The notes below the pieces were generated by a model that made no database searches, was not told where the DNA came from, and saw only the letters and a program-made list of their open reading frames with translations. A DNA stretch of 33,448 nucleotides from a virus: positions 1-33,448 of the IMG/VR virus record IMGVR_UViG_3300048921_000578; one strand, given 5' to 3'. Below, piece by piece: positions 8,863 to 16,395 of the stretch (position 1 is its first letter; each line of letters begins with the position of its first letter). Both the position numbers and the translations under genes were made by a program.

Positions 8863-9245
8863 CAGGTCGTCACCCGCAATGCCAGGCTTTCCAGCTTGCC
8901 CTGCACGTTGAATTTGTCAGTTGCACCGTCGACGCCGTTGCTCTGATAGGCCTCAGTAAAGCGCGCGCGCACGGAAATCTCGCCGCGACCGTTATAGAGC
9001 GGCACGACAAACCACAACGTGCCCTCACCGAGTTGTTGCTCCCAGAATGTTTCGAAGACCTCGAGCTGCGCGGTGGTAAACAGCCACGTTGCTGCAATGT
9101 TCTTCGGCGTATTGAGGAAGCGGCGACGCTGACGTGCCAGGCCGCCGTCCATGTTGGTTCGCGCGAACGGATCGACGCCTTTGTAGTTGTAGTTGGACCC
9201 GACAAGGATCGCCGGCAGATCCGCCGGCCAGACTGGATCGGCCAT
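8862..9245 (-). CDS. minor tail protein (distal tail / lambda M-position)
   Basis: 127 residues from the ATG at 9245, selected because it forms a TAATG overlap with the tape measure stop; the longer reading to 9455 would lie inside the tape measure. It begins MADPVWPADLPAILVGSNYN. The Trp/Phe-rich stretch TAQLEVFETFWEQQLGEGT resembles small tip proteins that follow the tape measure in lambda-like phages. Its position between tape measure and DUF1833 protein suggests the distal tail adaptor role. Confidence 0.75.
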   Translation of the reverse strand: MADPVWPADLPAILVGSNYNYKGVDPFARTNMDGGLARQRRRFLNTPKNIAATWLFTTAQLEVFETFWEQQLGEGTLWFVVPLYNGRGEISVRARFTEAYQSNGVDGATDKFNVQGKLESLALRVTT

Positions 9246-12200
9246 TACGCGCTTACTCCAGGGTTGAGCTGAAACTTGCCCGAGAACGCTTTGATCAGCG
9301 GGCCTTTGCCTTGGGCGACATTGCCGGCGAGCCTCTGCTCGAACATGCCGAAGAACACATCGAGCGAAGGATTGCCCTTGCTGTCCTGACTCTGCTGTGC
9401 CGTCGCTTTTTGGCTGCCGTCGCCGCCACCGCTTGTATAGATGTTCAGCGTCCAATCGGCGCCAGAGGTCATCGTCGGCGAGGCGGACATGGCAGGCGAA
9501 GCGCCACCAGCGCCGCCCTGACCAGCAGGCTGTACGTAGCCGTCTGTGCCGCTGAGAAGGTAGGTGCGCGCACCAACGTGATACAGCTCGGGCTTTCCGC
9601 CTTCTGCAACCTCGTAGATGGTGCCTGCCGTGGTTGGGCCGCCGGTCGCGCGACCACCACCGAACATGCTGCTCCAGTCGGAACTGCCAAACGACGTGCT
9701 CAGCGAGCCAGTACCGGTGTAGTTGTCGCCGCCGAGAACATTGCTGTCGGTTCCGACGCCGCTGTTACCGAAATAGCTGCCGATGAAATTGCCAAGCAAC
9801 TGAAACAGGCCGCTGGTGGCAGCCTTGATCTCCATGCGCGCCAGATCGGCAATGATCGAGTTGGCCAGCGAGGTGAAACTCAGCTTGCCGGTCTGGACGA
9901 ACTGCACCAGCGCATCGGATAGGCCGGAGAAGGCATCGTTAAAGGCCTGCTCGGTCTGGCTGGCAACGTCTTGTGCCTGCCGCTGGTAGTTGTCGAGCGC
10001 GCGCTGCGCGCCGACGGTCCAGTCCGACTGCATGGCATCGCGCTCGGCGTAGAACGCCTTCTGCGCAGCCAGCTCCTGGTCCAACGCCTGCTTGTAGTCG
10101 GCAACTTCCTGATCGTAGGTCTGTGGCGTGATCTTGTGCTCGGCCAGCTGCTTGCCGGCCTGGCTGGCCAGATCGTCGTATTGGCGCTGGATAGCACGCA
10201 GGCCTGCGGCGTCCTGGGTGTACTGGCTGCCTCGGCTGAGGCCCGAAAGCGCATCGTTGTTCGAGTCGGCCTGCTGCTTCTGCAGGCGCGCGATGTTGTC
10301 CTGCACGACCGCCATCGCTTCGAGCTGCTTCTGGTGCTCCTGTGCAGCCTTCGCGGCATCGCCTTCGGCGACGGCCTCATTCAACAGGCCGGTGACATAA
10401 GCCTTCTGCGTGGCGCTGAGCTTGAGGTGGCCTGTCGCGATGTCATTGAGCACCGTGACTCGCAGCTTCTCCGCGGTTGTCAGCTTGTCGTCGCTTGCCG
10501 CAGCCTCGGTGTCCTGTGCGATGCGGTCTTTGATCGAGTTGACGACGTTGTCGTACGCCTCTTTTTGCTGTTTCGCTGCCTCGATCGCCTGCTGGGCCGC
10601 TTTCTTGGCGGCGTCGGCAGCGTCTTTCTGCGCGCCAGCCTGGATGGCTGCCGCCGCACTGTTGGTGACATCAGCAATCTGGCTCTGGGCGATATCCGGC
10701 GACAGGTGCTGCGCATTGATGTTCTTGATCGCCTGCTGCAGCGCGTATTGCTGCTTCTGGACGTTGTTCATCCCGTCAGTGGCGGCTTCCGTGGCCAGCT
10801 TCTGGGCATCGGCCTGCATCTGGCTCTGGATCTGCTGCACCTTCGTGCGTGCGGCTTCCATGCCGCTGATACCGCCGTCGATATCGGAGATCCAGCCCGA
10901 CACCAGGTCACCGAGGTTCGCGCCGGCTTTCAGGCGGTTGAACGCACCGGTGAGCGCGTCAATCGACGGCGCGAAACTGCCGGCGATCTTCGTGCCAAGC
11001 GAGTCGACGTTCTGCTCGGTGGCCGGCAGCTGCTCGGAAAGCGCTTTGATTTTCTCGTTTGCGCTATCGATCTTGCTTTGATCGAGCCAATCGGCTGCGG
11101 CACTACTACCAACCGGACCGCCAGCGCGCGCATTGATGCGCGCCTGCGCGTGCTCGATCTGCGATTCGAGGTCAGCAATGTCGGCCTTCGTTTTGTCGAT
11201 CTGGGCATTGGCCGAATTGAATAGGTCGACGGTCTGACTGATGCCCATCTGGGCGTGCAACGTGCCGTAGTCCTTGGCTGCGGCCTGTACCTGGTCGCGC
11301 AGCTGCTGTAGGGACTGCACCTGCTTCTGCGTTTCTTCGCGCCAGGCCTCGGATTGCTTCTGCACGTCGTAGATCGCATAGCCCACGGCAGCGATCGCGG
11401 CGACCGCTGCACCCCAAGGGCCACCGACGATGCCGAGCGCGAAGTTGCCGAGGCTGGACGCACCCCTGGCCAGCAAGCCTGCAGCGCTGCTGGTGGCCAG
11501 CTGACGCTCGGCGACGGCCTGCGCCTCCGCTGCTGCCGCGCCGGCCGCACGCGCCTCAACGAGCCGGGCTTCCAGTGCGATCTGCTGGTCTTTCAGCGTG
11601 GCGCTGGCAGCGACGGCCGCGTCATATTGGGTCTGTGCCCGGGTGAGGTTCTGTTGAGCCACCGTGGCCTGCGCGGTAGCCGTCGCCTCGGCACGGATAT
11701 TCGCCGACAGCGTCGCGGCACTGCGCACATGGGCCAGCGTGGCCTGCGCAGCCGCATCCTCGGCCGCGGCCTTATCGGCACTGGCCAGAGCGGCCTCGCG
11801 CGCCGCAAGCGCCTGCTGACGCACTGCGGTGACGCCCTCAAGAGCCGCTTCCGTAGCCTTGATCTGGCTGGCCGCCTCGGCTGCCTGCGCGTCGGCCAAC
11901 TCGGACGCGGCAATGGCTGCTGCGCGCGCCTGCTGCGCCTGGTCGATGTACGCCGAACCCGCGTCGGCCGCTTTGCCCAGGCCTTGGCCGGCGAGACGCG
12001 ACACGATCAGGCCGCCAGCAACACCAGCGAGGTCACTGAGATTCGTCAGGTTGGTAGTGACCAGGCGAATGCTCGAGATAGCGGCATCGCCGAACAAGCC
12101 GCCGGACAAATCGGCCTTCAACTTGAACCAGGCGGACGACAGGCGATTGATTTCTGCATTGAGGCCGGTCGATGCCTCATCGGCGCCGCGGCCGGTCTGG

Positions 12201-12901
12201 TTGAGCGCCTGGATCAACGCCGGCAGGAAGCGCTGCACGGTCAGGTCGCCGCTTTCCAGGAGCTGCTGGAACGACTTGCCGGCCAGGTTCGTGCCCTGGG
12301 TCATCTGCATGACGGCCTGCTGGAACCGCGGCACCACGCCGGGGATGGCCTGGCCAAGTTGCAGCTGCAGCTCCTGCGCCTGAATCTTGCCCTTGCCGAA
12401 GATCTGGCTGAGCGCCAACACCGCGCTGCCGGTCTGTTCAGAGGTCAGATGCAGCACCGTTGCCGAGCGCGAGACGCCGTCGAACAGTTCCTGCTGCTGT
12501 TTCATCGAAATGCCGTTGGCGCTTGCCGCCGCCGACATCTGGGAGAAGCCAAGTTCCGCCGTTTTCAGGTCCAGGCCGAGCTTGGCCGCTTCGTCAGCGA
12601 CCTGCGCATAGGCGGTGTCGGCGCCGGCATTGCTGCCGACCGCCGAAAGCAGCGAGAAGTGGATCTGCTGCACCGCTTTTTGTGCATCGATCAGGTCAGA
12701 GACAGCGTTCTTGATGCCCTCGAACCCGACGAAGCCAGCCGCGGCCGTGTTCAGCGTTTTGATGCTGGTGGCCGTGGCCTGGACCTGCTGCTGGATCTGT
12801 CGCAGCGAGTCATTCGCCTGACGCTGGCCAGCGATCATTTCAGAGCGGAATACCGCGCTGGAGCCGACAAGATCGGCCCGAATTTGAGCGATGGTGGTCA
12901 A
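9245..12901 (-). CDS. tail tape measure protein
   Basis: 1218 residues, the longest helical protein in the module, setting tail length and entering the cell with the DNA. The N-terminal domain (about 60-250; motif GKGKIQAQELQLQLGQAIPG) is the conserved tape measure N-terminal domain. Long Ala/Gln-rich coiled-coil stretches follow, with a hydrophobic patch (GGPWGAAVAAIAAVGYAIYD) likely to be a membrane-active segment. The C-terminal segment NDAFSGLSDALVQFVQTGKL matches the lambda-type tape measure C-terminus. It follows the GT chaperone pair, as expected. Confidence 0.95.
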   Translation of the reverse strand: MTTIAQIRADLVGSSAVFRSEMIAGQRQANDSLRQIQQQVQATATSIKTLNTAAAGFVGFEGIKNAVSDLIDAQKAVQQIHFSLLSAVGSNAGADTAYAQVADEAAKLGLDLKTAELGFSQMSAAASANGISMKQQQELFDGVSRSATVLHLTSEQTGSAVLALSQIFGKGKIQAQELQLQLGQAIPGVVPRFQQAVMQMTQGTNLAGKSFQQLLESGDLTVQRFLPALIQALNQTGRGADEASTGLNAEINRLSSAWFKLKADLSGGLFGDAAISSIRLVTTNLTNLSDLAGVAGGLIVSRLAGQGLGKAADAGSAYIDQAQQARAAAIAASELADAQAAEAASQIKATEAALEGVTAVRQQALAAREAALASADKAAAEDAAAQATLAHVRSAATLSANIRAEATATAQATVAQQNLTRAQTQYDAAVAASATLKDQQIALEARLVEARAAGAAAAEAQAVAERQLATSSAAGLLARGASSLGNFALGIVGGPWGAAVAAIAAVGYAIYDVQKQSEAWREETQKQVQSLQQLRDQVQAAAKDYGTLHAQMGISQTVDLFNSANAQIDKTKADIADLESQIEHAQARINARAGGPVGSSAAADWLDQSKIDSANEKIKALSEQLPATEQNVDSLGTKIAGSFAPSIDALTGAFNRLKAGANLGDLVSGWISDIDGGISGMEAARTKVQQIQSQMQADAQKLATEAATDGMNNVQKQQYALQQAIKNINAQHLSPDIAQSQIADVTNSAAAAIQAGAQKDAADAAKKAAQQAIEAAKQQKEAYDNVVNSIKDRIAQDTEAAASDDKLTTAEKLRVTVLNDIATGHLKLSATQKAYVTGLLNEAVAEGDAAKAAQEHQKQLEAMAVVQDNIARLQKQQADSNNDALSGLSRGSQYTQDAAGLRAIQRQYDDLASQAGKQLAEHKITPQTYDQEVADYKQALDQELAAQKAFYAERDAMQSDWTVGAQRALDNYQRQAQDVASQTEQAFNDAFSGLSDALVQFVQTGKLSFTSLANSIIADLARMEIKAATSGLFQLLGNFIGSYFGNSGVGTDSNVLGGDNYTGTGSLSTSFGSSDWSSMFGGGRATGGPTTAGTIYEVAEGGKPELYHVGARTYLLSGTDGYVQPAGQGGAGGASPAMSASPTMTSGADWTLNIYTSGGGDGSQKATAQQSQDSKGNPSLDVFFGMFEQRLAGNVAQGKGPLIKAFSGKFQLNPGVSA

Positions 12902-12904
12902 GGG

Positions 12905-13533
12905 TTATTCCCTATCGAGGGTGTTGATCTGGAAATCACCCAGCTCGAGGTGCTCGCCGTCGACCTTGATGCCGCCGCCGATCGAGACCATGTGGGTGAG
13001 CTTCGCGAGCATCCGTTCCTGCCCGGGCGAGATCGGATGCAGTTCGCTGTACGCGATCAGCTCCGACAGCTCGCTCGAGGTGAGCTGCCGGAGCAAGACC
13101 GATGGGTGGATTACGCCGAAGCGCTCGCAGAGGTCGAAGAGTCGCCGTCGTTCGGGCCGGCTTCGGAGTTTTTTTCCAACTCCTTGATGTCGTCATCCGT
13201 GATCGCGTTGAGCGTGCGGGCCTTGTTGAACAACTTCTGGATCGTCGAGGCCGACAAGCTGCCCACGGCAGCCACTTCGTCATCCGTGAAAAGACGCTTG
13301 CCCTGCTCGTCCACCAGGCAGCGGACGATCAGACGGGCACGTGCATGCTTCGGGTTGAACTTCGCCGTGCTGCCGTCCGGAGCGACGTTGAACGACTCGC
13401 TCTCCCACATATCGCGGTCGCTGGCCGAAAGCTCCTGCAGGCGAACACTGCCCTCCCATTCCTTGACGGGCACGTCGATGAACTTTTTCCGATCCTTGCC
13501 AAGGATCTCGGCCTTACTGAGGAGCTTCGTCAT
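12905..13533 (-). CDS. tail assembly chaperone GT fusion, made by -1 frameshift
   Basis: Predicted 209-residue product: the first 122 codons of the G-like gene, a -1 shift at 13168-13174, then 87 codons of the T frame. The T frame has no ATG of its own; its first start-like codon is a TTG at 13096. It is open from the slip site, reading LFDLCERFGVIHPSVL then LTSSELSELIAYSELHP, which matches the DUF4035/lambda T pattern. In lambda, G and GT bind the tape measure and recruit major tail protein. The pair lies between the major tail protein and the tape measure, the canonical place. Confidence 0.88.
13111..13533 (-). CDS. tail assembly chaperone G-like protein
   Basis: 140 residues from the ATG at 13533, which overlaps the stop of the major tail protein gene (TGATG). 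The upstream extension to 13572 lies within that gene. The protein is acidic and helical, with a Ser/Ala tail that is replaced in the fusion by the T domain. The motif RLQELSASDRDMWES followed by an RLIVRCLVDEQGKRLF segment is typical of G-position chaperones. G alone is expected in large excess over GT. Confidence 0.88.
   Translation of the reverse strand: MTKLLSKAEILGKDRKKFIDVPVKEWEGSVRLQELSASDRDMWESESFNVAPDGSTAKFNPKHARARLIVRCLVDEQGKRLFTDDEVAAVGSLSASTIQKLFNKARTLNAITDDDIKELEKNSEAGPNDGDSSTSASASA
13168..13174 (-). promoter_or_regulatory. -1 programmed ribosomal frameshift site (A AAA AAC)
   Basis: On the minus strand the G frame reads GAA AAA AAC, so the heptamer A AAA AAC lies in exact X XXY YYZ phase. 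Slipping one base back enters the T frame, which stays open to its stop at 12905. A AAA AAC is one of the classic bacterial and viral slippery sequences; lambda uses G GGA AAG at the same point. I did not identify a stimulatory downstream structure with confidence. Confidence 0.9.
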
Positions 13534-13982
13534 CACGCGCTGCTCCCACCGCCGGCGGACGGACCCGTCCACACGATGTTGCGCGGACGAACGGTGACCT
13601 GGCCGGTTTCGACCGTATTGGCGTCGCCGCCGACCTGCCAGCCGCCGACCTCACTCTCGAAGGTCATCACTTCGAGCTGACCGGTGGTGCCGCGGAAGAA
13701 CAGCGTGGGGCGCGGGATGGCAAAGCATGCGTCGCGCACCATGTTCTGGCCCGGATCGTCGACCACGCGCTGGAACGGCACATTCATGTCTTGCACATCG
13801 TCCAGGCCGGCGATGTATTCCTTGGTCGTCGACTTGTAGTTGGTCGCATCGAGAAAGTTGGCCTGACCCGTTGCGAAGGTCACGCCACTGATCTGCTCGA
13901 TCTCAACCCAAGTACCGCCGCTTCCGCCCGCGGTACTCACCTCCAGCTTGCGTAGCTGGGTGCTCTTGGCTTTATTCGCCAT
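13533..13982 (-). CDS. major tail (tube) protein
   Basis: 149 residues from the ATG at 13982 (MANKAKSTQLRKLEVST). SD GGAG lies 6 nt upstream; the longer reading uses a TTG and would include the SD sequence itself. The protein is beta-rich, with the tube-protein pattern EIEQISGVTFATGQANFLDA followed by TTKEYIAGLDD. It lies between the tail terminator-type genes and the G/GT chaperones. An intrinsic terminator directly precedes its SD sequence, so expression probably depends on antitermination or read-through. Confidence 0.88.
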   Translation of the reverse strand: MANKAKSTQLRKLEVSTAGGSGGTWVEIEQISGVTFATGQANFLDATNYKSTTKEYIAGLDDVQDMNVPFQRVVDDPGQNMVRDACFAIPRPTLFFRGTTGQLEVMTFESEVGGWQVGGDANTVETGQVTVRPRNIVWTGPSAGGGSSA

Positions 13983-14000
13983 GGTGATCTCCAAAAAGAA

Positions 14001-14022
14001 AAAGCCACCCGGAGGTGGCTTT
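14001..14022 (-). terminator. intrinsic terminator before the major tail gene
   Basis: Perfect stem GCCACC/GGTGGC (14004-14019) with a four-base loop and flanking A/T pairs. The minus-strand tail is T-rich (TTTTTC). It is oriented against late transcription between the DUF3168 gene and the major tail protein gene. Confidence 0.75.
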
Positions 14023-14063
14023 GAGAAATGCCGCTTGCGCGGCGGTGGTCCCGCGGTCGCGGA

Positions 14064-14402
14064 TTACTCCCAGGCTTCGATATCGAACGAAGCTCTGAAT
14101 AGCTTGGTGTCCAGCTCGTAGTCGTCCGGGTTGTCGTTGATCAGGCCGACGCTCATGGCCGCATACAGCGCGGCGCGTGCTTCATCGGAAAGGCGACGCG
14201 CATCACCGGCGCTCTCTGCCCAGGCATCCACCTGTACGCGCTTTTTCGACGCACCGCGCCCGTCACCTGCATAGGTCGAGTAATCGGTGCCGGTAACGAG
14301 CGCATAGGTCAGGCGACGCCGGGGCGCGTCCTCCGGAGCAACGCCCGGCCATGTCGGTGCAACATCCTTGATGGCTTTGTAGATGGCGGACAGAACGCTC
14401 AT
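14064..14402 (-). CDS. tail completion / terminator protein, DUF3168 family
   Basis: 112 residues. The N-terminus (MSVLSAIYKAIKD) is followed by PRRRLTYALVTGTD, then KRVQVDAWAES and LSDEARAAL. This order is typical of DUF3168, the structural counterparts of lambda gpU that cap the tail tube at the head-proximal end. It overlaps the HK97 gp10-like gene by 4 nt and is the last gene before the major tail protein. Confidence 0.85.
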   Translation of the reverse strand: MSVLSAIYKAIKDVAPTWPGVAPEDAPRRRLTYALVTGTDYSTYAGDGRGASKKRVQVDAWAESAGDARRLSDEARAALYAAMSVGLINDNPDDYELDTKLFRASFDIEAWE

Positions 14403-14785
14403 GCTTTGGCGATCTCGATGTCGAGCTGCGTAAAGGTCATGTCGCGCATGGTTTCGACGGCCTGCGCGGCGACTGCCTCGGCGGCCGGGCGCAGAAATGG
14501 ATATGCAGGCATCTTCGACGTGCCGAATTCCAGGAATCGACCGACATAGTTGGTGACGATCGAATAGGTCTGGTCCTGGCCGGTGACACCGGAGTTCTTG
14601 ATGGTCGTTTTCTTGGCCGTGTTGCCGGTTTTCTTCCGTACGCGCCGGCGGGCTTCCTTCAATACGACGTTCGCTCCGCCGCGAAGTCCCTTGTTGAGCG
14701 ATCGCTGCGCCGCATTGCCGCCAATGGCCAGCAGCTTGCGTTCGAGATCGGCCAGGCCGTCAATCTGCAGCTCGAAATCAGCCAT
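14399..14785 (-). CDS. head-tail joining protein, HK97 gp10 family
   Basis: 128 residues. The opening DFELQIDGLADLERKLLAIG, the basic helix KEARRRVRKKTGNTAKK, and the C-terminal VGRFLEFGTSKMPAYPFLRP form the hallmark of the HK97 gp10 family, which acts at the head-tail interface or tail terminator complex. It overlaps the head closure gene by 8 nt and DUF3168 by 4 nt, in the standard HK97-like order. Confidence 0.93.
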   Translation of the reverse strand: MADFELQIDGLADLERKLLAIGGNAAQRSLNKGLRGGANVVLKEARRRVRKKTGNTAKKTTIKNSGVTGQDQTYSIVTNYVGRFLEFGTSKMPAYPFLRPAAEAVAAQAVETMRDMTFTQLDIEIAKA

Positions 14786-15134
14786 GGTTCGCTCCCGATA
14801 TCGTAAGCACTTCGAGCTCGCTGCCGTCGTTGCTCAGACCGAAGTTCTTGATGTCGTAAATGACACCGTCATGGCTTCCGCCGACGCCGACCAGGCGCCA
14901 GCTGGCATCGATCGCGCGCGGGCGCATGCCCCAGCTGACCTGCTCCATGGCAACCGTGGTGCCGGCGGCAAGCGCTTCCTGCGTCGCCTTCAAAGTGTTC
15001 CTGCGACGCGCGCGCACATCGGCCACATCGACAAATGTCGGCGTGCCATTGGTGCCGCCGTAGTCGGGGTCTTCGCTGGCCACCGGCTTCTGCAATTTCA
15101 ACCGCCAGCGCAGCTGGCCAGCAGGGATCGTCAT
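14778..15134 (-). CDS. head closure / head-tail adaptor (SPP1 gp16-like)
   Basis: 118 residues. The N-terminus AGQLRWRLKLQKPV, followed by VDVADVRARRRNTLKATQEA and the C-terminal DGVIYDIKNFG, matches the phage head-tail joining family (head closure ring below the connector). It is placed directly after the gp6-like connector and before gp10-like, in the expected order, with short overlaps on both sides. Confidence 0.88.
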   Translation of the reverse strand: MTIPAGQLRWRLKLQKPVASEDPDYGGTNGTPTFVDVADVRARRRNTLKATQEALAAGTTVAMEQVSWGMRPRAIDASWRLVGVGGSHDGVIYDIKNFGLSNDGSELEVLTISGANHG

Positions 15135-15622
15135 ACGCCCACCCGGCGCTTCGGCGACAGGAAATCGAGCGCACCCTGCGGGATCTCGACGGCGGCGGCA
15201 GTCGGGCCGACCAGCACGGCACCGCGGTTCTCATAGAGATGGTCAACCAGCAGCAAGATGCCGGCGACGATCGCGTCGTCGACCACAATGCCCGCATATA
15301 TCTTCTCAGCCTCGCGCTTAGCCGCCTGGAACTTGTCCCAAGCGGCCTTCTTGGCCATATCCCAAGCAACGCCTTGCCATGCCGATGCAGCGGCCGTGGC
15401 CGTATTGAAGTCGGCCTCGGCCTGCATGAGCTGAGCGGGCACCTGCGCTATGGCGGCGTCCAGTTCTTCCTGCGTAATGAATACGGCGCGGTCGAGATAG
15501 TCACGCGCGCGTTGTTCGGCACCACTGGCCGCAAGCGCGACCTGCGCGTCGTCGGCAGGATCGGTCGGGTCGGAACGACACTGACCGCGTGCTTGGTCCA
15601 TGGTGATCAGGGTCGCGGTCAC
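15131..15622 (-). CDS. head-tail connector, HK97 gp6-like
   Basis: 163 residues. The start LITMDQARGQCRSD and the helical stretch DDAIVAGILLLVDHLYENRG, followed by a predicted strand-loop, match the gp6-like connector family that forms a ring under the portal. A 35-45 residue Ala-rich helix (about 66-105) is an insertion relative to the shortest family members. Its ATG overlaps the stop of the preceding head-module gene (ATGA). Confidence 0.88.
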   Translation of the reverse strand: MTATLITMDQARGQCRSDPTDPADDAQVALAASGAEQRARDYLDRAVFITQEELDAAIAQVPAQLMQAEADFNTATAAASAWQGVAWDMAKKAAWDKFQAAKREAEKIYAGIVVDDAIVAGILLLVDHLYENRGAVLVGPTAAAVEIPQGALDFLSPKRRVGV

Positions 15623-16167
15623 GATAAAGCATCCTCGAGGGAAGCCCGCGGAAAGACCGACAGTGCGGTCTGCCGTGAGGCGTTGATGATGTCGATGCCC
15701 GCCAGATACAGGCGAAGTGATTGGAACTGCTCTGGCCAGATCGCGACGCCGCCGGCATTGCCAAGGCCATCAGGGTGATCGCCATGCCAATGCGCGCGAC
15801 CACCGGTGTGTTGGCAGTCGTAACCCAGCAGCACCAAGCGTTTGACCCGCCAGTAGGCTGCTTGAGCCAACAGCGCGGCGCCGCTGTTCGTCGGCTGACA
15901 TCCCAGCTGCGTGCGTTGGAGACGAACGCCGGCGATCTCTTGTGGGCTTACCAGCGCGCCGCGGAACTGGCTGCGCACTTCGCTCATGTAGCAGCGCCAC
16001 CAGTCCATATCGAGCGCGTACAACACATCGGCGGTGGGCACCGCCCGAAATGTGGTGTTCGTTACGAAGATTGCCCGGCCTTGGGCTTGGGCTCGCCACC
16101 TTTCTGCGCGGCGGCAGTCTTCTTCGCTGAGGCTTGGGCCGCTGGCGATGCAGATTGCTTCTCGCCA
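15619..16167 (-). CDS. conserved phage head-module protein, MptE/DUF115-like fold; start codon missing
   Basis: The reading frame carries a conserved phage family: AICIASGPSLSEEDC (glycine-rich nucleotide-sugar or phosphate-binding type motif), VTNTTFRAVPTADVLYALD, LVLLGYDCQHTGGRAHWHGD and a final NASRQTALSVFPRASLEDAL. These resemble MptE/DUF115 and sialyltransferase-like proteins of unknown role in phages. No ATG, GTG, TTG or CTG lies between the ASGPSL motif and far upstream; the first in-frame ATG is at 16377, beyond a terminator hairpin. The 5' limit given is where family-like sequence (RWREAICIAS) begins. Initiation may use a non-standard codon, or the product may be a -1 fusion with the overlapping 88-residue gene. 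Confidence 0.75.
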   Translation of the reverse strand, partial: WREAICIASGPSLSEEDCRRAERWRAQAQGRAIFVTNTTFRAVPTADVLYALDMDWWRCYMSEVRSQFRGALVSPQEIAGVRLQRTQLGCQPTNSGAALLAQAAYWRVKRLVLLGYDCQHTGGRAHWHGDHPDGLGNAGGVAIWPEQFQSLRLYLAGIDIINASRQTALSVFPRASLEDALS

Positions 16168-16328
16168 CCGGCGGTGGAAGGGTTTTCTTCGGTCGGGCCA
16201 TCGCCCAACACCTCCACAAGGCCTTTCTTTTCCAGCGCGTCGGCGTGGCGATCCGATACGTTGAATGTGTCGCCGAGTACCTTGCGACCTTGATGCGTGA
16301 AACCTTGAAGCGCGCGCACTTCTTTCAT
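16062..16328 (-). CDS. small phage protein following the capsid gene (unknown function)
   Basis: 88 residues. The N-terminal half (MKEVRALQGFTHQGRKVLGD, then ADALEKKGLVEVLG) is a compact SH3-like pattern common in short proteins encoded right after phage capsid genes. The C-terminal half is a low-complexity Ala/Lys/Pro tail. The tail overlaps the next gene by about 105 nt in the -1 frame. It follows an intrinsic terminator downstream of the capsid gene. No clear enzyme motif is visible. Confidence 0.75.
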   Translation of the reverse strand: MKEVRALQGFTHQGRKVLGDTFNVSDRHADALEKKGLVEVLGDGPTEENPSTAGGEKQSASPAAQASAKKTAAAQKGGEPKPKAGQSS

Positions 16329-16352
16329 GTCGACTCTCCTGGCCAGAAAAGG

Positions 16353-16374
16353 AAAAGGGGCCGAAGCCCCTTTT
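16353..16374 (-). terminator. intrinsic terminator after the major capsid gene
   Basis: Stem GGGGC/GCCCC with a tetraloop (CGAA on the plus strand, TTCG on the minus) and flanking AAAA/TTTT. On the minus strand it ends GCCCCTTTTCC. It lies 22 nt after the capsid stop and could reduce downstream transcription relative to capsid unless antiterminated. It is symmetric and could also work on the plus strand. Confidence 0.8.
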
Positions 16375-16395
16375 CATGGTTGCTGTTGCGGCTGA

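Noticed and set aside
9971-11224. 417-residue plus-strand open frame opposite the tape measure gene
   Set aside because: Leu/Arg/Val-rich complement of the Ala/Gln-rich coiled coil, with no support as a gene.
11354-13597. 747-residue plus-strand open frame opposite the tape measure and GT genes
   Set aside because: Mirror frame of strongly biased codons. It runs across several gene boundaries on the real strand and shows no recognisable motif.
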